Numbered from the stretch's first letter, positions 33,949 to 43,731 are shown. The stretch: 64,000 bases of DNA from Pythium myriotylum (GCA_023091665.1 JALJCQ010000030.1:2501-66500); one strand, 5' to 3'. A program made the numbers and translations. Notes: generated by a model from the sequence alone, not told the origin.

Positions 33949-35727
33949 CTATTGTTGGCCACTTGAAGTCCTTACCTTGGAGTGGACGAAGTCGCAGACG
34001 TTGATTTGCAGTGGACGAAGTCGCAGACGTTGATTTGCCCCGACTGAAAAGCTGCCGTAGTCGCCAAGGTCCCCTGTCACCTCCCTTCGGCGCTTACGTT
34101 TCACGCGTTTGAGTGCCAAATCGCCATGTCGCACCGTGCCAGCCCAACGCGATATCATTTCAGCCCAGACATTCTTCGTCCCATCGATGTGTTCAATGGA
34201 GTACCGGTACTCCATGAGTTTCATGGACCACCGCAAAAGCTTGCCCCGTACGTGTTTCTTCATCTCCATGGTTGGAGCAAACACGTGGATCAAGTTACGA
34301 TGATCACAGTACAATTTGAAACCCTTGGGTCGCATCAACAGGTACGACAGCTTATCACACGCGACAATGATCGGGTAGGCTTCCTTTTCAATGACGGTCC
34401 AGTTACGCTGTGCACCCGTGAATGATCCACCCATGCACACTAACATCTCGTGCTGCTGCTCTGAGATAGGTAGGTTAACATCCCACTCGACAACCTGGGT
34501 AACGATCACCGCCCACCCGACGTCCGAAGCATCAGCCACCAAACAAGTTTCTGCCCCAGGCTTGGGGAAGGAGAGTGTGGCAGCGTTCGCTAGGCCACGT
34601 TTCACCTCCTCAAACGCATCCTGTTCTGGTCGTGACAGCGTGATCGGTATCTTCGTGGCCGCACGCTTCGTTCGTTTTCTTGCCGTAGCCAACGCTGAGT
34701 CCAACTTGTCCTGGAGTGGTCTCACCAACCGAGCGTAGTCGACGATGGAGTTCCTCATCCAATTCGTCGAGCAGATAAACTGCTGCAGTTCCCCTGCGTT
34801 GCTCGGCATGGGCAAGTCGACTAGCGCCTGAATCCGTGATGGGTCGTGGCGCACTCCACGTCCGTCGATCAAACGCCCACACAACTTGACTGTAGTCTTA
34901 TACACGCACGACTTGAGCGCGCTCAACTTGAAACCAAAGTGGTCAACAAGTGCAAGCAGTTCCTGCAACTTCGATAGGTATGTATCCACGTCTTTGGCAT
35001 AGAGAAGCAAGTCGTCGATCCACACTAACAAATGCTCGTACAAGAGCGACGCAAAACACCGTTCCATAGTCGACTGAAAGTAAAGAGCCGCGTCGGCACA
35101 ACCCTGAGGTACCCGCCTCGGCGTGTAGATCTTGCGATGGGTCATGTAGGAAAGGATCTCCTGCGACTCCTCATCAAGCGGCAACTGCCAATAGCCCTTG
35201 ATGAAGTCAAACAACCCAAAACACACGCACCCCATCACTCGCTCAAGATCCACATGGAGGCTCGGCATCAAGCCAGCCAGAGGTTCGACTTCAGCATTCG
35301 CAGGTTTGTAGTCCGTCGTCTGGCGGTAGTCGCCACCAGACTTCTTTACTGGCAATGCAGGACAAGCCCACCTTGAGTTAGGGTTCTCGTATACCCACCC
35401 CAACTTGACCAACAGGTCGTTAAAGTTTTCCAAGTAACGTTGTAACTCAGGTGAGTACTTGCGTGCCTTCGTCTTGTAGGGCACAGCATTTTTCTTGAGC
35501 CTTACTTTCAACGGTTCTACACGAGCAGGAGGATCGTCACCGAGTTTCACTCTCCAGACATCGTACATGACGACCACGGCTCGCAAACGGTCGAGCTTCT
35601 CAACCGGGAAGCCTTCTTCCACCGCTCGCTGCAGCATGCCTTCGATGGCCGCCTTGATCTCTAAATCGTCTCGTACGCCGGTCACAGCCGGGTCCTCTCT
35701 CGTATCATCATCATCATCGTTCCTCAC
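33949..35727 (-). pseudogene. pol: Outer element reverse transcriptase and RNase H
   Basis: 592 codons. RT is complete by eye: entry motif VEPLKVRLKKNAVPYK, FGLFDFIKGYWQLPL, RRVPQGCADAALYFQ and the catalytic WIDDLLLYAK. RNase H follows, with ETCLVADASDVG and the YCDHRNLIHVF motif. The frame would run on into integrase but is thrown off by a 29-bp tandem duplication at 33981-34038. The frame opens with an Asp run encoded by a GAT repeat, which could be a gag-pol frameshift zone or a slippage site. The first codon available is a GTG. Confidence 0.88.
33981..34038. repeat. 29-bp exact tandem duplication in pol
   Basis: The 29-base unit AGTGGACGAAGTCGCAGACG... occurs at 33981-34009 and 34010-34038. 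As 29 is not divisible by three, it shifts the frame between RNase H and integrase. One copy would leave the frame open. Confidence 0.95.
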
Positions 35728-35811
35728 CCGTATTCTTGCACTGCGATCTAACCGCCTCTTCGTACTCCAATCGCAGGTTCATCCAACGAGTCAAGTTCTC
35801 GTGTGCCACAC

Positions 35812-35983
35812 TGTGACAGAGTCCTTACAATAGACTCTGCCTCTCTACACTATACTGAGCGCGAGATAAATCCAGCATAGCCGGACAAGACTGCTCTTGT
35901 CCGGAGCCCCAACTATAACACGGAGGGATGACCTCAGTAATCCCATACAAACAGTAGGATAAGTTTGGCTAAGAACATCTCGT
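35812..35983 (+). repeat. Inner element 5' LTR
   Basis: 172 bp, matching 38095-38266. It contains a perfect hairpin CCGGACAAGA/TCTTGTCCGG (35881-35904). Confidence 0.9.
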
Positions 35984-38116
35984 TTCTGCCCGGACTTTGC
36001 ACAGTTTGCGGGTCCACTTCATGAGTGTATCAAGGGGAAGAAATCCAGTGAGGCAATCCAACTCTCTGACCATCAACTGGCGTGCTTCGAGCAACTCAAG
36101 CAGCGCCTGTCTTCACCACCTGTTTTGAAACTACCGGACTTCTCGAAGCTTTTCGGAATCCGGATGGATGCGTCCAACTTCGCCATTGGGGGAGTCTTGT
36201 TTCAAAAGGAGGGAGAGCTAGAGTATCCCATCGCATACACAGGACGAAAAATGAAGTCTGCTGAACTCAACTACCCTGTTCGTGAACAAGAACTTCTCGC
36301 GATCATGCACGCGCTAAAGGTGTGGCGTGTGTACCTTCTCGATCATCCATTTGTTGTGGAAACGGATCACAAGAGTATAGAGACGATCTTGACACAGAAG
36401 ACAACGAACAGAAGAGTTGCACGTTGGTTCAACGAACTTGCTGAGTTTCACCCTCAGTTCAAGTGGATTCCAGGACACACGAATCACGTCGCTGACGCGT
36501 TATCCCGGAACCCGGGCTTTGAGCACAAGGCTGCTCAAGTTAGTCTACAAGATCTTCTTGATGCAGCAGCAAGCCGCGAGATTGTAGCAACTATTGAAGC
36601 GAGCCCCGTCTCAGTCAAAGAGTCGGTGAAGAAGCTGTACAAGTCAGATCAACGAACACGAGACATTCTGGAAAAGATGGCTGATGGTGTGCAAGTACCA
36701 AAGCACTCGGTCGTCGACGGACTCCTTTACTATCAAACAATGGAGGACGAACATCCCAGACTTGTGATTCCTGACAACGAAGATCTGAAGAATCGTGTAA
36801 TCTATGAGAATCACGATGTTTTGACCGCTGGTCATCCTGGTTACTACAAGACGTATCTTGCAGTCCAGAAGAAGTACTATTGGCCGCGCATGACCAAGTA
36901 CATCCAGCGTTACGTGAACACTTGTGAGATGTGTCAGCGTAACAAAGCCAGGCAATTTAAACCGCCAGGTCTCCTCAATCCACTCAGTATTCCATCGGGA
37001 AGATGGGTTGAGATTTCCATGGACTTTCTGGTATCCTTACCAAAGACCAAGGAAGATGATGATGCAATCATGGTAATTGTCGATCGTCTGACGAAACGTG
37101 CCAAGTTCATCGCAACTAAGACGACTGCATCAGCGGAGGGCACCGCGAGTCTTTTCATGAAGCACTACGTGAAAGATCATGGTATCCCCAAGACCATTGT
37201 GTCGGATCGTGACTCTAAGTTCACATCCAAGTTTTGGACCTCAGTGGCATCGATCCTGAAGTCTCAGCACAATCTCTCATCAGCGTTCCGTCCCCAAACA
37301 GATGGACAGACAGAACGGACGAATCGTTTCGTCGAGGATTATCTCCGAGGAGTTGTGAATCCAGCACAGAATGACTGGAGTGAATATTTGCACTTAGCAG
37401 AGTTTGCGTATAACCGCAGAGTGCATTCTTCGATCGGTATGTCACCTTTCGAAGCTGATCTTGGCTATGTTCCATACATGCCGGATGATGTTGCAGCTGA
37501 TCCAGAGTTCACTAAGTTGAGCAAGACAGCAAAAGAGTTTCTCTTGCAACAAGAAGTCTTTCTTCGGAAAGCACAAGACGCTATGAGTGAAGCGCAAGAA
37601 CGTATGAAGTCGTACTACGACAGGAACCGCAAGCACCAAGAGTTTGAGATCGGTCAACTCGTATTGCTTGACGGTAAGAATCTGGACATCCGCCACAAGG
37701 GCTTCGCATCGACAAGCAAGTTGGCACCAAGATTCGTTGGACCCTACCCCATCGTGAAGAAACTCCACCATGATTCATACGAGATCGCTATGTCGAAGGA
37801 TCTTCGAATCCATCCTGTATTTCACACTTCACGGTTGAAGCTGTATCAGAAGGACGACAGGCGACATCAGCAAGCTGCTAAGGTTTTACTTGCAGACGGA
37901 ACAGAAGGACAACTGGTCCAAGCAGTCATTGGAGACCGCAGACGTCAAGGTAAACAGCAGTACAAGATCCATTGGCTTGGAGAAACCGTGAGACAAGCCA
38001 CTTGGGAACCCATTGAGAACTTGAAGCAAATTCCAGGGCTGATCGCCGAGTACTGGAGGAACAAGAAGGGAAGTCTTCTCTCGAAGGGAGGTCATGTGAC
38101 AGAGTCCTTACAATAG
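35984..38116 (+). CDS. pol: Inner element RNase H-integrase-chromodomain frame, open
   Basis: About 710 codons without a stop, from the LTR edge to a TAG inside the right LTR. Order: RT connection (FCPDFAQFAGPLHE), RNase H (RMDASNFAIGG, ETDHKSIETIL), HHCC finger (ending CEMCQRNKAR), integrase core with Asp in SMDFLVSLP and SDRDSKF and Glu in TDGQTERTNR, GPYPIV segment, and chromodomain (KIHWLGETVRQATWEP). No start codon belongs to it; the original gag-pol start was removed by the deletion. The integrase residues needed for strand transfer look intact. The first ATG inside the frame is near 36164. Confidence 0.85.
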   Translation, partial: FCPDFAQFAGPLHECIKGKKSSEAIQLSDHQLACFEQLKQRLSSPPVLKLPDFSKLFGIRMDASNFAIGGVLFQKEGELEYPIAYTGRKMKSAELNYPVREQELLAIMHALKVWRVYLLDHPFVVETDHKSIETILTQKTTNRRVARWFNELAEFHPQFKWIPGHTNHVADALSRNPGFEHKAAQVSLQDLLDAAASREIVATIEASPVSVKESVKKLYKSDQRTRDILEKMADGVQVPKHSVVDGLLYYQTMEDEHPRLVIPDNEDLKNRVIYENHDVLTAGHPGYYKTYLAVQKKYYWPRMTKYIQRYVNTCEMCQRNKARQFKPPGLLNPLSIPSGRWVEISMDFLVSLPKTKEDDDAIMVIVDRLTKRAKFIATKTTASAEGTASLFMKHYVKDHGIPKTIVSDRDSKFTSKFWTSVASILKSQHNLSSAFRPQTDGQTERTNRFVEDYLRGVVNPAQNDWSEYLHLAEFAYNRRVHSSIGMSPFEADLGYVPYMPDDVAADPEFTKLSKTAKEFLLQQEVFLRKAQDAMSEAQERMKSYYDRNRKHQEFEIGQLVLLDGKNLDIRHKGFASTSKLAPRFVGPYPIVKKLHHDSYEIAMSKDLRIHPVFHTSRLKLYQKDDRRHQQAAKVLLADGTEGQLVQAVIGDRRRQGKQQYKIHWLGETVRQATWEPIENLKQIPGLIAEYWRNKKGSLLSKGGHVTESLQ

Positions 38117-38266
38117 ACTCTGCCTCTCTACACTATACTGAGCGCGAGATAAATCCAGCATAGCCGGACAAGACTGCTCTTGTCCGGAGCCCCAACTATA
38201 ACACGGAGGGATGACCTCAGTAATCCCATACAAACAGTAGGATAAGTTTGGCTAAGAACATCTCGT
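38095..38266 (+). repeat. Inner element 3' LTR
   Basis: 172 bp, matching 35812-35983, with the same internal hairpin. The pol stop codon (38114-38116) lies inside it. Confidence 0.9.
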
Positions 38267-38453
38267 GTCCTGACTCGTACACGGAGTCTAGACCAAAGAT
38301 CCAGTATAGTTTATTCAAGATTAGTTAGGAGAGACGACGTAAACCATATGGGTGGCTCAGACAGTAAGGCTTGGGAGGTTTGAATCCCGGGCCCATTCAA
38401 TATCACTCCACAACTTGCCATCGAGCAATCAAGTCTAGCCTTCTTCGCCCCAA

Positions 38454-38822
38454 CTAGCCTCGGCTTCGGTCTTCCCCGCTCAGTGTCGCCCCGCTTCTGT
38501 GACACACACGGTCCAACTTGGGCGCTCCAATGGATGTCAGTACGTACTGAGGTACCGTCGGGTGACCGACGACCCGCGGACGCATAGACACCGCCTCTCC
38601 TGCACCACGAGTGGATCGACTTGTCGTTGCTGGTTGCGATGTCGACTGCCCGGTCGTCCCACGGCGGTTCCGCGGGCCGCTGGCAACGTCCTGTGCACTG
38701 GTTGTCGCAGCCGCACCGTTCACATCGGCCAATGTTGGCATCGAGTTGCTTGCCGACGCCTGGTGTGATTGCCGAGGGCGCAACACACGCGACGACGTCG
38801 TTCTTGCCGTCGAGCTAGCCAT
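38454..38822 (-). pseudogene. gag: Outer element gag N-terminal remnant
   Basis: A 122-codon frame starting MASSTARTTSSRVLRPRQ, rich in Ser, Thr, Ala and Arg, as gag N-termini of this group often are. It starts 86 bp inside the 5' LTR and stops early. The rest of gag, with its capsid and zinc knuckle, is not found before the inner element. Assignment rests on position and composition only. Confidence 0.5.
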
Positions 38823-38908
38823 GGTCTAGCGTTCGACGATCTCCTTCGCTTGATCGATCTTCTAGATGAGCCTTGGTAGCTGCACACATCAACCACTAAA
38901 GCTAGCTT

Positions 38909-39148
38909 TGTAGTAGGTCCAAGAATCACTAGCACACTGATAGGGAAGCTGGCGGCTTCCTTCGATCCCAAAGTATATTCTAGACTGACTGAGTATCACA
39001 CACATAGACACTGTATGTACCTCTACGATGGTACCGTGGCCCCACGGTGCCGATCGTACTGTTCGCCAGCTCAGCTGCGGGAGCCAGCCCGCTGCACAGT
39101 GAGTGGGCAACGTCTTGCCTCGTCCTCGGCCGTCCTCGGCCCACTACA
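38909..39148 (-). repeat. Outer element LTR, 5' copy
   Basis: 240 bp, one visible difference from 32236-32475, flanked on the right by the CTGTC duplication. Confidence 0.92.
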
Positions 39149-39263
39149 CTGTCGCAATGACAAAGTCTCCTCGTTTGCGAGCTGCGATCGCGATCTCCCG
39201 ACCGAAGCCGGAGGAGCCACCTGTCACAAACCAGACTTTTGGAGATAGCGTTAGAGTTGCCAT
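39149..39263 (-). pseudogene. Short-chain dehydrogenase, N-terminal part (split gene)
   Basis: Starts MATLTLSPKVWFVTGGSSGF and contains the Rossmann cofactor loop TGGSSGFG, then REIAIAARKRGDFVIAT, ending at the retroelement. The frame stays open further upstream to an ATG at 39335, but 39263 gives the usual SDR start. The rest is at 31968-32235. Confidence 0.87.
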
Positions 39264-39508
39264 TGGGACTGGAGAACGCAAAAGAAAAATCGGTGCTGCC
39301 ACTCTCCAAACTTTCCCGGCACCAAGACGATTCAAGACTCATCGCTGCATCAACAAACTTGGCTCGACGCCTATGCATTGTTTCCCGTTGCCTCTCAGGG
39401 ACCTAATGTTCTCAGCGCGATGATGGCTGCCACGTTCCTGCATGATACATCCCTTCACAGCAAATACAAAATCAATAAACTGCATTCCAATGCTTGCTTA
39501 AGGGCTGC

Positions 39509-40066
39509 TTAGACTGGGTAGATTGTGATAAGATTTGTGCGAGGAGCCAGGCCTGCGACCTTCCCAGCGGCTGTAGTAGCGTTGGCGAGATCTCCCTTGA
39601 ACCAGCACGTGCCCCCGAGGTAGTTGCTCCACGTGTAGCCCTTGCACCCATTGATCGAGAGACACTTGTCAAAGCAGACATTCGTGTCTGTAGTACGGTA
39701 TTCGCCCATGCTGGGTCCATTCCAGTCAGCGTCCTTCCACACGACGTGTAGCGTGGGGCACTCGTTTGTGCGCCGCACGTATCCGCTTGTCGCTCCGTCT
39801 TGGTTTTGGGCGACGAGCGCGCCACCCTTGAGCCAACACGTGCCACCTTGGAAGTTGGTCCACGTAAACGACGTACACAGCGAGTGGTCGGCGCAGATGC
39901 GGAAGCAGTTTAGCCACCAACTGTTGCGCACCGAGCCAAGGTCGTTGCCGACAAGGTTGACCGAGCTAGCGGTCCACGAGCAGACGTCGTATGGCTGGTT
40001 GCTCGCCGAGGAACCGGAGATCGCGAGCGAGGCAGCGAGAACTGGCAACGAGAGTCTTGGCAGCAT
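39509..40066 (-). CDS. Secreted protein with two PAN/Apple domains
   Basis: 185 residues. A signal peptide is clear (MLPRLSLPVLAASLAISGSSA). Two Cys-rich repeats follow, each ending in the signature YTW/FTW-(S/T)N-(Y/F)-x-GGTCW(L/F)K: FTWTNFQGGTCWLKGG and YTWSNYLGGTCWFKG. PAN/Apple domains bind carbohydrate or protein; in oomycetes they occur in cell-wall lectins such as CBEL. No cellulose-binding domain is present here. The start at 40066 was chosen for the signal peptide although the frame is open further upstream. It is one of four paralogues in the window. Confidence 0.88.
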   Translation of the reverse strand: MLPRLSLPVLAASLAISGSSASNQPYDVCSWTASSVNLVGNDLGSVRNSWWLNCFRICADHSLCTSFTWTNFQGGTCWLKGGALVAQNQDGATSGYVRRTNECPTLHVVWKDADWNGPSMGEYRTTDTNVCFDKCLSINGCKGYTWSNYLGGTCWFKGDLANATTAAGKVAGLAPRTNLITIYPV

Positions 40067-40446
40067 GAGTGCACGCGAGCTGGTAAAATGAGGAATGAGA
40101 GCAGGTAGCGGAATAGCCTCCTGCAGTAATTGTGAGACACGGCACAGATGTGCCAATACCTGTCTCTCACTGGATTCGAGATATGGAAAACAAGATGCAT
40201 GATATAATAGCACAAATATCACATGTTGCATGCTGCACATCATGGGCTCAGACTCAAAACTTTCGAGAGGAATTGTTGCGGGGGGGGGGGGGGGGGGGGG
40301 CGAGGATTCTTCGAGCCAAGGACTGATGTATTAATATTTTACAGTTGCAAACTTTTTAGAGTTTGCAACTGCTTGCAATCATAAAAGATTGCGAGACTGC
40401 TTGAACCAATCTATCTTGGGCTTCCGCGCATTACTAACATGGTCTT
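40067..40446. other. Intergenic with poly-G run and two stem-loops
   Basis: A run of 21 G lies at 40280-40300. A perfect 12-bp stem CAGTTGCAAACT/AGTTTGCAACTG with a 6-base loop is at 40342-40371, and a second stem GCAATC/GATTGC at 40375-40392. Both stems are just 3' of the next PAN gene's stop on the minus strand and may mark its 3' end. Confidence 0.6.
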
Positions 40447-41040
40447 CTAAACGGTCATGGGGATCCCACGGACGGCCATAGCCGAGTTCTTGCCAGAGGC
40501 AGGAACCATTTGGTCCCAGCCACTCTTGATGCAGCATGTCCCGCCGTTGAAGTCGCTCCACGTGTAGCCCCGGCAGCCAGCATACTCGAGACACTGCTTG
40601 TAGCAGTCTTGAATGTTCTTCCCGGGGTCGTTACCAATATCCCCCGAAGGGGAGACGAAGTCGGTGTTGGGCCACACAACACTCACAATGTCGCAGTCGC
40701 TTGACTTGCCGACGTAGAAGCTCATTGCTCCCGCCTGTTTCTGGGCGGACATGTCGCCTCTCTTCAGCCAGCACGTGCCGAATGCGTGGTCAGTCCACGT
40801 GACGGATTCGCATCGTGGGTGCTCGGCGCAGATTCGCATGCATTGAAGCCAGTGGTCGGCTTGTTCAGTTGCGAAGCCCCCACCGATAAAGTTTGTCTCG
40901 CTCAGTCCGTACACGCAGACGTGAAGTGGCTGGTCATCAGCGATCAAACCACGGGCGGCAGAGGCGTTGGTGGACGGTGTCGCATCGCTGGTCGTTCCCA
41001 AAGTGGCAAATATAATCGAAATCAATGCTATCGCTTCCAT
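40447..41040 (-). CDS. Secreted protein with two PAN/Apple domains
   Basis: 197 residues. The start at 41040 gives a signal peptide (MEAIALISIIFATLGTTSDA); upstream codons in the frame do not. Two PAN/Apple-like repeats end in VTWTDHAFGTCWLKRG and YTWSDFNGGTCCIKSG. In the second, the usual Trp of GGTCW is Cys, a departure from its paralogues. Likely an extracellular or wall-bound lectin-like protein. Confidence 0.86.
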   Translation of the reverse strand: MEAIALISIIFATLGTTSDATPSTNASAARGLIADDQPLHVCVYGLSETNFIGGGFATEQADHWLQCMRICAEHPRCESVTWTDHAFGTCWLKRGDMSAQKQAGAMSFYVGKSSDCDIVSVVWPNTDFVSPSGDIGNDPGKNIQDCYKQCLEYAGCRGYTWSDFNGGTCCIKSGWDQMVPASGKNSAMAVRGIPMTV

Positions 41041-41423
41041 CGGGTAGTTCTCTGCACGTGGTTCAAGCAAGAACAGAAGTGGCGAATCCATCAACATCGA
41101 CCTGGCCGTGAACGAGACCGACTTCAATCCATCTCACTGGATTCATCGAGGAAATCCTTCTCAGGATGAGATATAACAGACACAGCGTTGATGTCAACAG
41201 AGATGAGTTCAATACGACAGATGGACACTGTACAATCCTTCCCAAATCGTTACTTCAGTATGTAATACAGCCGCTAGTGAATCCAGATCAACCTTGCTGT
41301 TGTGAACAATCGCATCACCCCATGTCCAGACAAACTCGAAATGTATTGAATCAACAGACTACTTGCCTCCAGGTGTGGAGATCGACAGTTCAAAGCCACC
41401 GTTCAAAGCGACGAGTTCGGTCC
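41041..41423. other. Intergenic, nothing recognised
   Basis: Upstream of the second PAN gene and downstream of the coiled-coil gene. No coding signature or repeat seen. Confidence 0.5.
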
Positions 41424-42281
41424 TTAGGGGGCAAGTAACAACTGACGGAAGTCATCAAGACACTCGAGCATGAACGACTCGTCCATCTCACTCGCGATCT
41501 CCACGTCTTGTTCCGTGCGGACGTACTTCTCTCGCAGGACCTTCAGATGCACACGGACATCTTGGAGTCGCGTAAGTTCACGACCAATCGCCTTGGTCTT
41601 GCGGTCACAATCGTCGACCACATTTTGTGATCGAGTAGCTTGTTCTTGTAGACTTGCGATCTTCCAATGTGACTCCTGGATCTGCCGCTGCGTCTCATTC
41701 GCCTGGTCACGCAGCCGAGCCACGTCAGCTTGAGTGCGATTGAGTCGATCCTCGGCGGCCTCCAAGTCTCTCTCAACAGCGGAGATGATGCCATCGATCT
41801 GAGAGTAAAAAGGGATCGCACGCTTGGCGTCGCCAGTGACGATGGCGCTGATGATACCGTGAAACGGGATCAGATCTTCGACCGCATTGCTGCGGCGTTG
41901 TTGCTCCTCCTGGATGCGACGGCGGTGGCCTTCGATTTCATTGTTCTCGCGGTTGATGTCGGCTTCGAGGTCATGGATCCGAGACTCCTGAGCTCGCAAC
42001 TCAGCCTCGCAGTTGGCTTTCTCTCGATTCTCCGATGCCAACTCGGCCGTCGCACGAGCGTGCTCGACCGCTGCAGCCTCGAGGTCAGCCTTTTGGCGCG
42101 CCAACTCGACTTCGAGCGCATCACATTGGCGCTCGTTGCTCTGGAGCAGAATCGCTAACGTGTCGATAGCATGACCGCAGAACTTCTGGAGATCGTCCAT
42201 CTTGCTGAGCTCTTCGGTCCTCTCGGACAGGAACTGCTGGTCTGCGTTTGCGCTTGCGGAGATGACATCGGTGGTCGACAT
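41424..42281 (-). CDS. Coiled-coil protein with central apolar segment
   Basis: 285 residues from the ATG at 42281 (MSTTDVISASANADQQ); an upstream extension begins only at a TTG. Almost all of it is long amphipathic helix (heptads rich in E, R, Q, A). The exception is a central apolar stretch of about 35 residues (LIPFHGIISAIVTGD, IPFYSQIDGIISAV), after which the coiled coil resumes and mirrors the first half. No signal peptide. The helix-apolar-helix plan resembles alpha-helical membrane-active proteins, but I recognise no family motif. It is transcribed away from the larger coiled-coil gene at 43732, which has the same plan. Confidence 0.75.
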   Translation of the reverse strand: MSTTDVISASANADQQFLSERTEELSKMDDLQKFCGHAIDTLAILLQSNERQCDALEVELARQKADLEAAAVEHARATAELASENREKANCEAELRAQESRIHDLEADINRENNEIEGHRRRIQEEQQRRSNAVEDLIPFHGIISAIVTGDAKRAIPFYSQIDGIISAVERDLEAAEDRLNRTQADVARLRDQANETQRQIQESHWKIASLQEQATRSQNVVDDCDRKTKAIGRELTRLQDVRVHLKVLREKYVRTEQDVEIASEMDESFMLECLDDFRQLLLAP

Positions 42282-43731
42282 GCTTGGAGGATGGCTTCTT
42301 GTGAGTGTATGCTCGCTGCTCGGCAAATTGTGCAGTGATTGTCCTGGGGCGGCTCGATGCGGACGGCAGGAAGTAGGGAATCCCTAGTATCCCTACTAGG
42401 GGTAGATAGCTCGGATCATCAATTGCACAGCAGGAACTGTCGACGCCATGATCGTTCCCAACTCATAGGTGTACTAGATTGCTTTGCTGGCGTTACTGGT
42501 GATGCAGTTGAGATGGGTGAGAGCTACCTCGTCTTGGCGTGTTCATCGAGAATGAACGCGAGGAAGAGCATCGGCAAACTGTCGCATATGATAGCTGTTT
42601 TGGGCAGAAAGGAGCGATGGAATATTCCGTACCGATCACTTGCTTGCTTCCGCCACCAATGCGAATGGCCATCTTCTGGCTTCAAGACTGAGTTCAACCC
42701 ACACAAAAAATGTCATCTCAGCTGCTCCAGAGAGACGTAACAGTCAACGAAACTAAACATCTATCTGCTCACATGATCTGTGGAGCTCGTCCAAGTCGTC
42801 ACTCGCTCGTGGGTGCAACACAGAAGGAACAGAAGGATAGGTTTCTTTATCACTGGTGCTGGAGGGTGCTTGCTGCTGTTTGGTCGGATGAGACTTTTGT
42901 TGAATGATGCTATCCTGTTCAACTGTCTCACACCGTGAGAACCGCGATGAATCGCAGTTTAGTGCTACCGTATAGTCAACACGAGCGAGTCTCTTGATCC
43001 ACCCACCCAGTACTACCATACTATCATATAGTACAGTACTCAGTACGCTACGCCAGGTGTGTTGCGCGGAGAGTGCAAAGGGGGTCATCCACACTTGCTA
43101 GCGAGTGCCGAGCCCATCAACCCACTAAGGCACAGGTGAACCCCAAGGGTTCAAAACTATGACAGTGGGAGCAATCTCATCCGCGACAAAATACTAGATA
43201 GCTGCGGAGTCGATCGGATCGATGGGAACGTCTGTTAAACATTTGTCCACAGAACCTCTGCATCGATACCGTACGAAATCATTGTAGGTTCACTGCAAGA
43301 CTAGAGGGGGTTCACTTCAAGATCCTTCATGACATAGACGGGGCGTTGGGATTCGTTGGGTACATAACCAAGCCACACGAGTTCAGATCAGAACCTACTG
43401 TGCTGTGCTGGTCAAGGCCAGGAGACGACATAATCTGCTATCGATTTCGAATACATACTCGCAAAATGCGCCACTTCTGCGGTCGTGAACTTCAAGTAGA
43501 TCTCGAGGTCTGTGAGTGTCTCTACCCACTGGAAACTCACCGACAGACTTGCAAAGTGGGGGCACCTCCTTTGTTTGGCAAACCAAAAAACCTTCCCAAT
43601 GTGGTGCTAGAGCGCGTCGCTCATTCGGCAGCGAGCTTGTCTCGCCAGTGTCATTCCCGATTTTGCTTTCAACAGCAAACAACAACGCAGCCCCAGCGCA
43701 ACCAAACAACCTCTCCCCAGCCACCCAAGCC
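42282..43731. other. 1.45-kb gap between divergent coiled-coil genes
   Basis: No convincing gene. It has a short inverted repeat CCCTAGTA/TACTAGGG near 42384-42405. The rest is presumably the two promoters and 5' leaders. Confidence 0.5.

Larger units (their letters stand above)
35812..38266 (+). mobile_element. Inner Ty3/Gypsy element, internally deleted
   Basis: Two 172-bp LTRs, 35812-35983 and 38095-38266, both running from TGTGACAGAG to AACATCTCGT, identical as far as I compared. The element lies inside the outer one in opposite orientation. Directly after the left LTR the sequence is the end of reverse transcriptase, so primer site, gag, protease and most of RT are gone. A polypurine tract (GAAGGGAGG) precedes the right LTR. 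The ends lack a clean CA, and I find no convincing target duplication. Confidence 0.85.
32236..39148 (-). mobile_element. Outer Ty3/Gypsy element, host of a nested element
   Basis: Two 240-bp LTRs, 32236-32475 and 38909-39148, begin TGTAGTAGG and end CCACTACA. I see a single difference between them (T versus C near 32291/38964). The 5-bp target duplication CTGTC occurs at 32231-32235 and 39149-39153. Orientation is minus: gag start at 38822, pol at 35727-32508, polypurine tract beside the left LTR. Near-identical LTRs mean recent insertion, yet pol is broken. Most of gag and the protease are missing at the point where the inner element sits. Confidence 0.93.

Noticed and set aside
35807..38271. 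5-bp target duplication of the inner element
   Set aside because: Left CACAC and right GTCCT do not match, and shifting the LTR ends did not produce a match.
41730..42158. 142-codon plus-strand frame
   Set aside because: Antisense shadow of the coiled-coil gene at 41424-42281.
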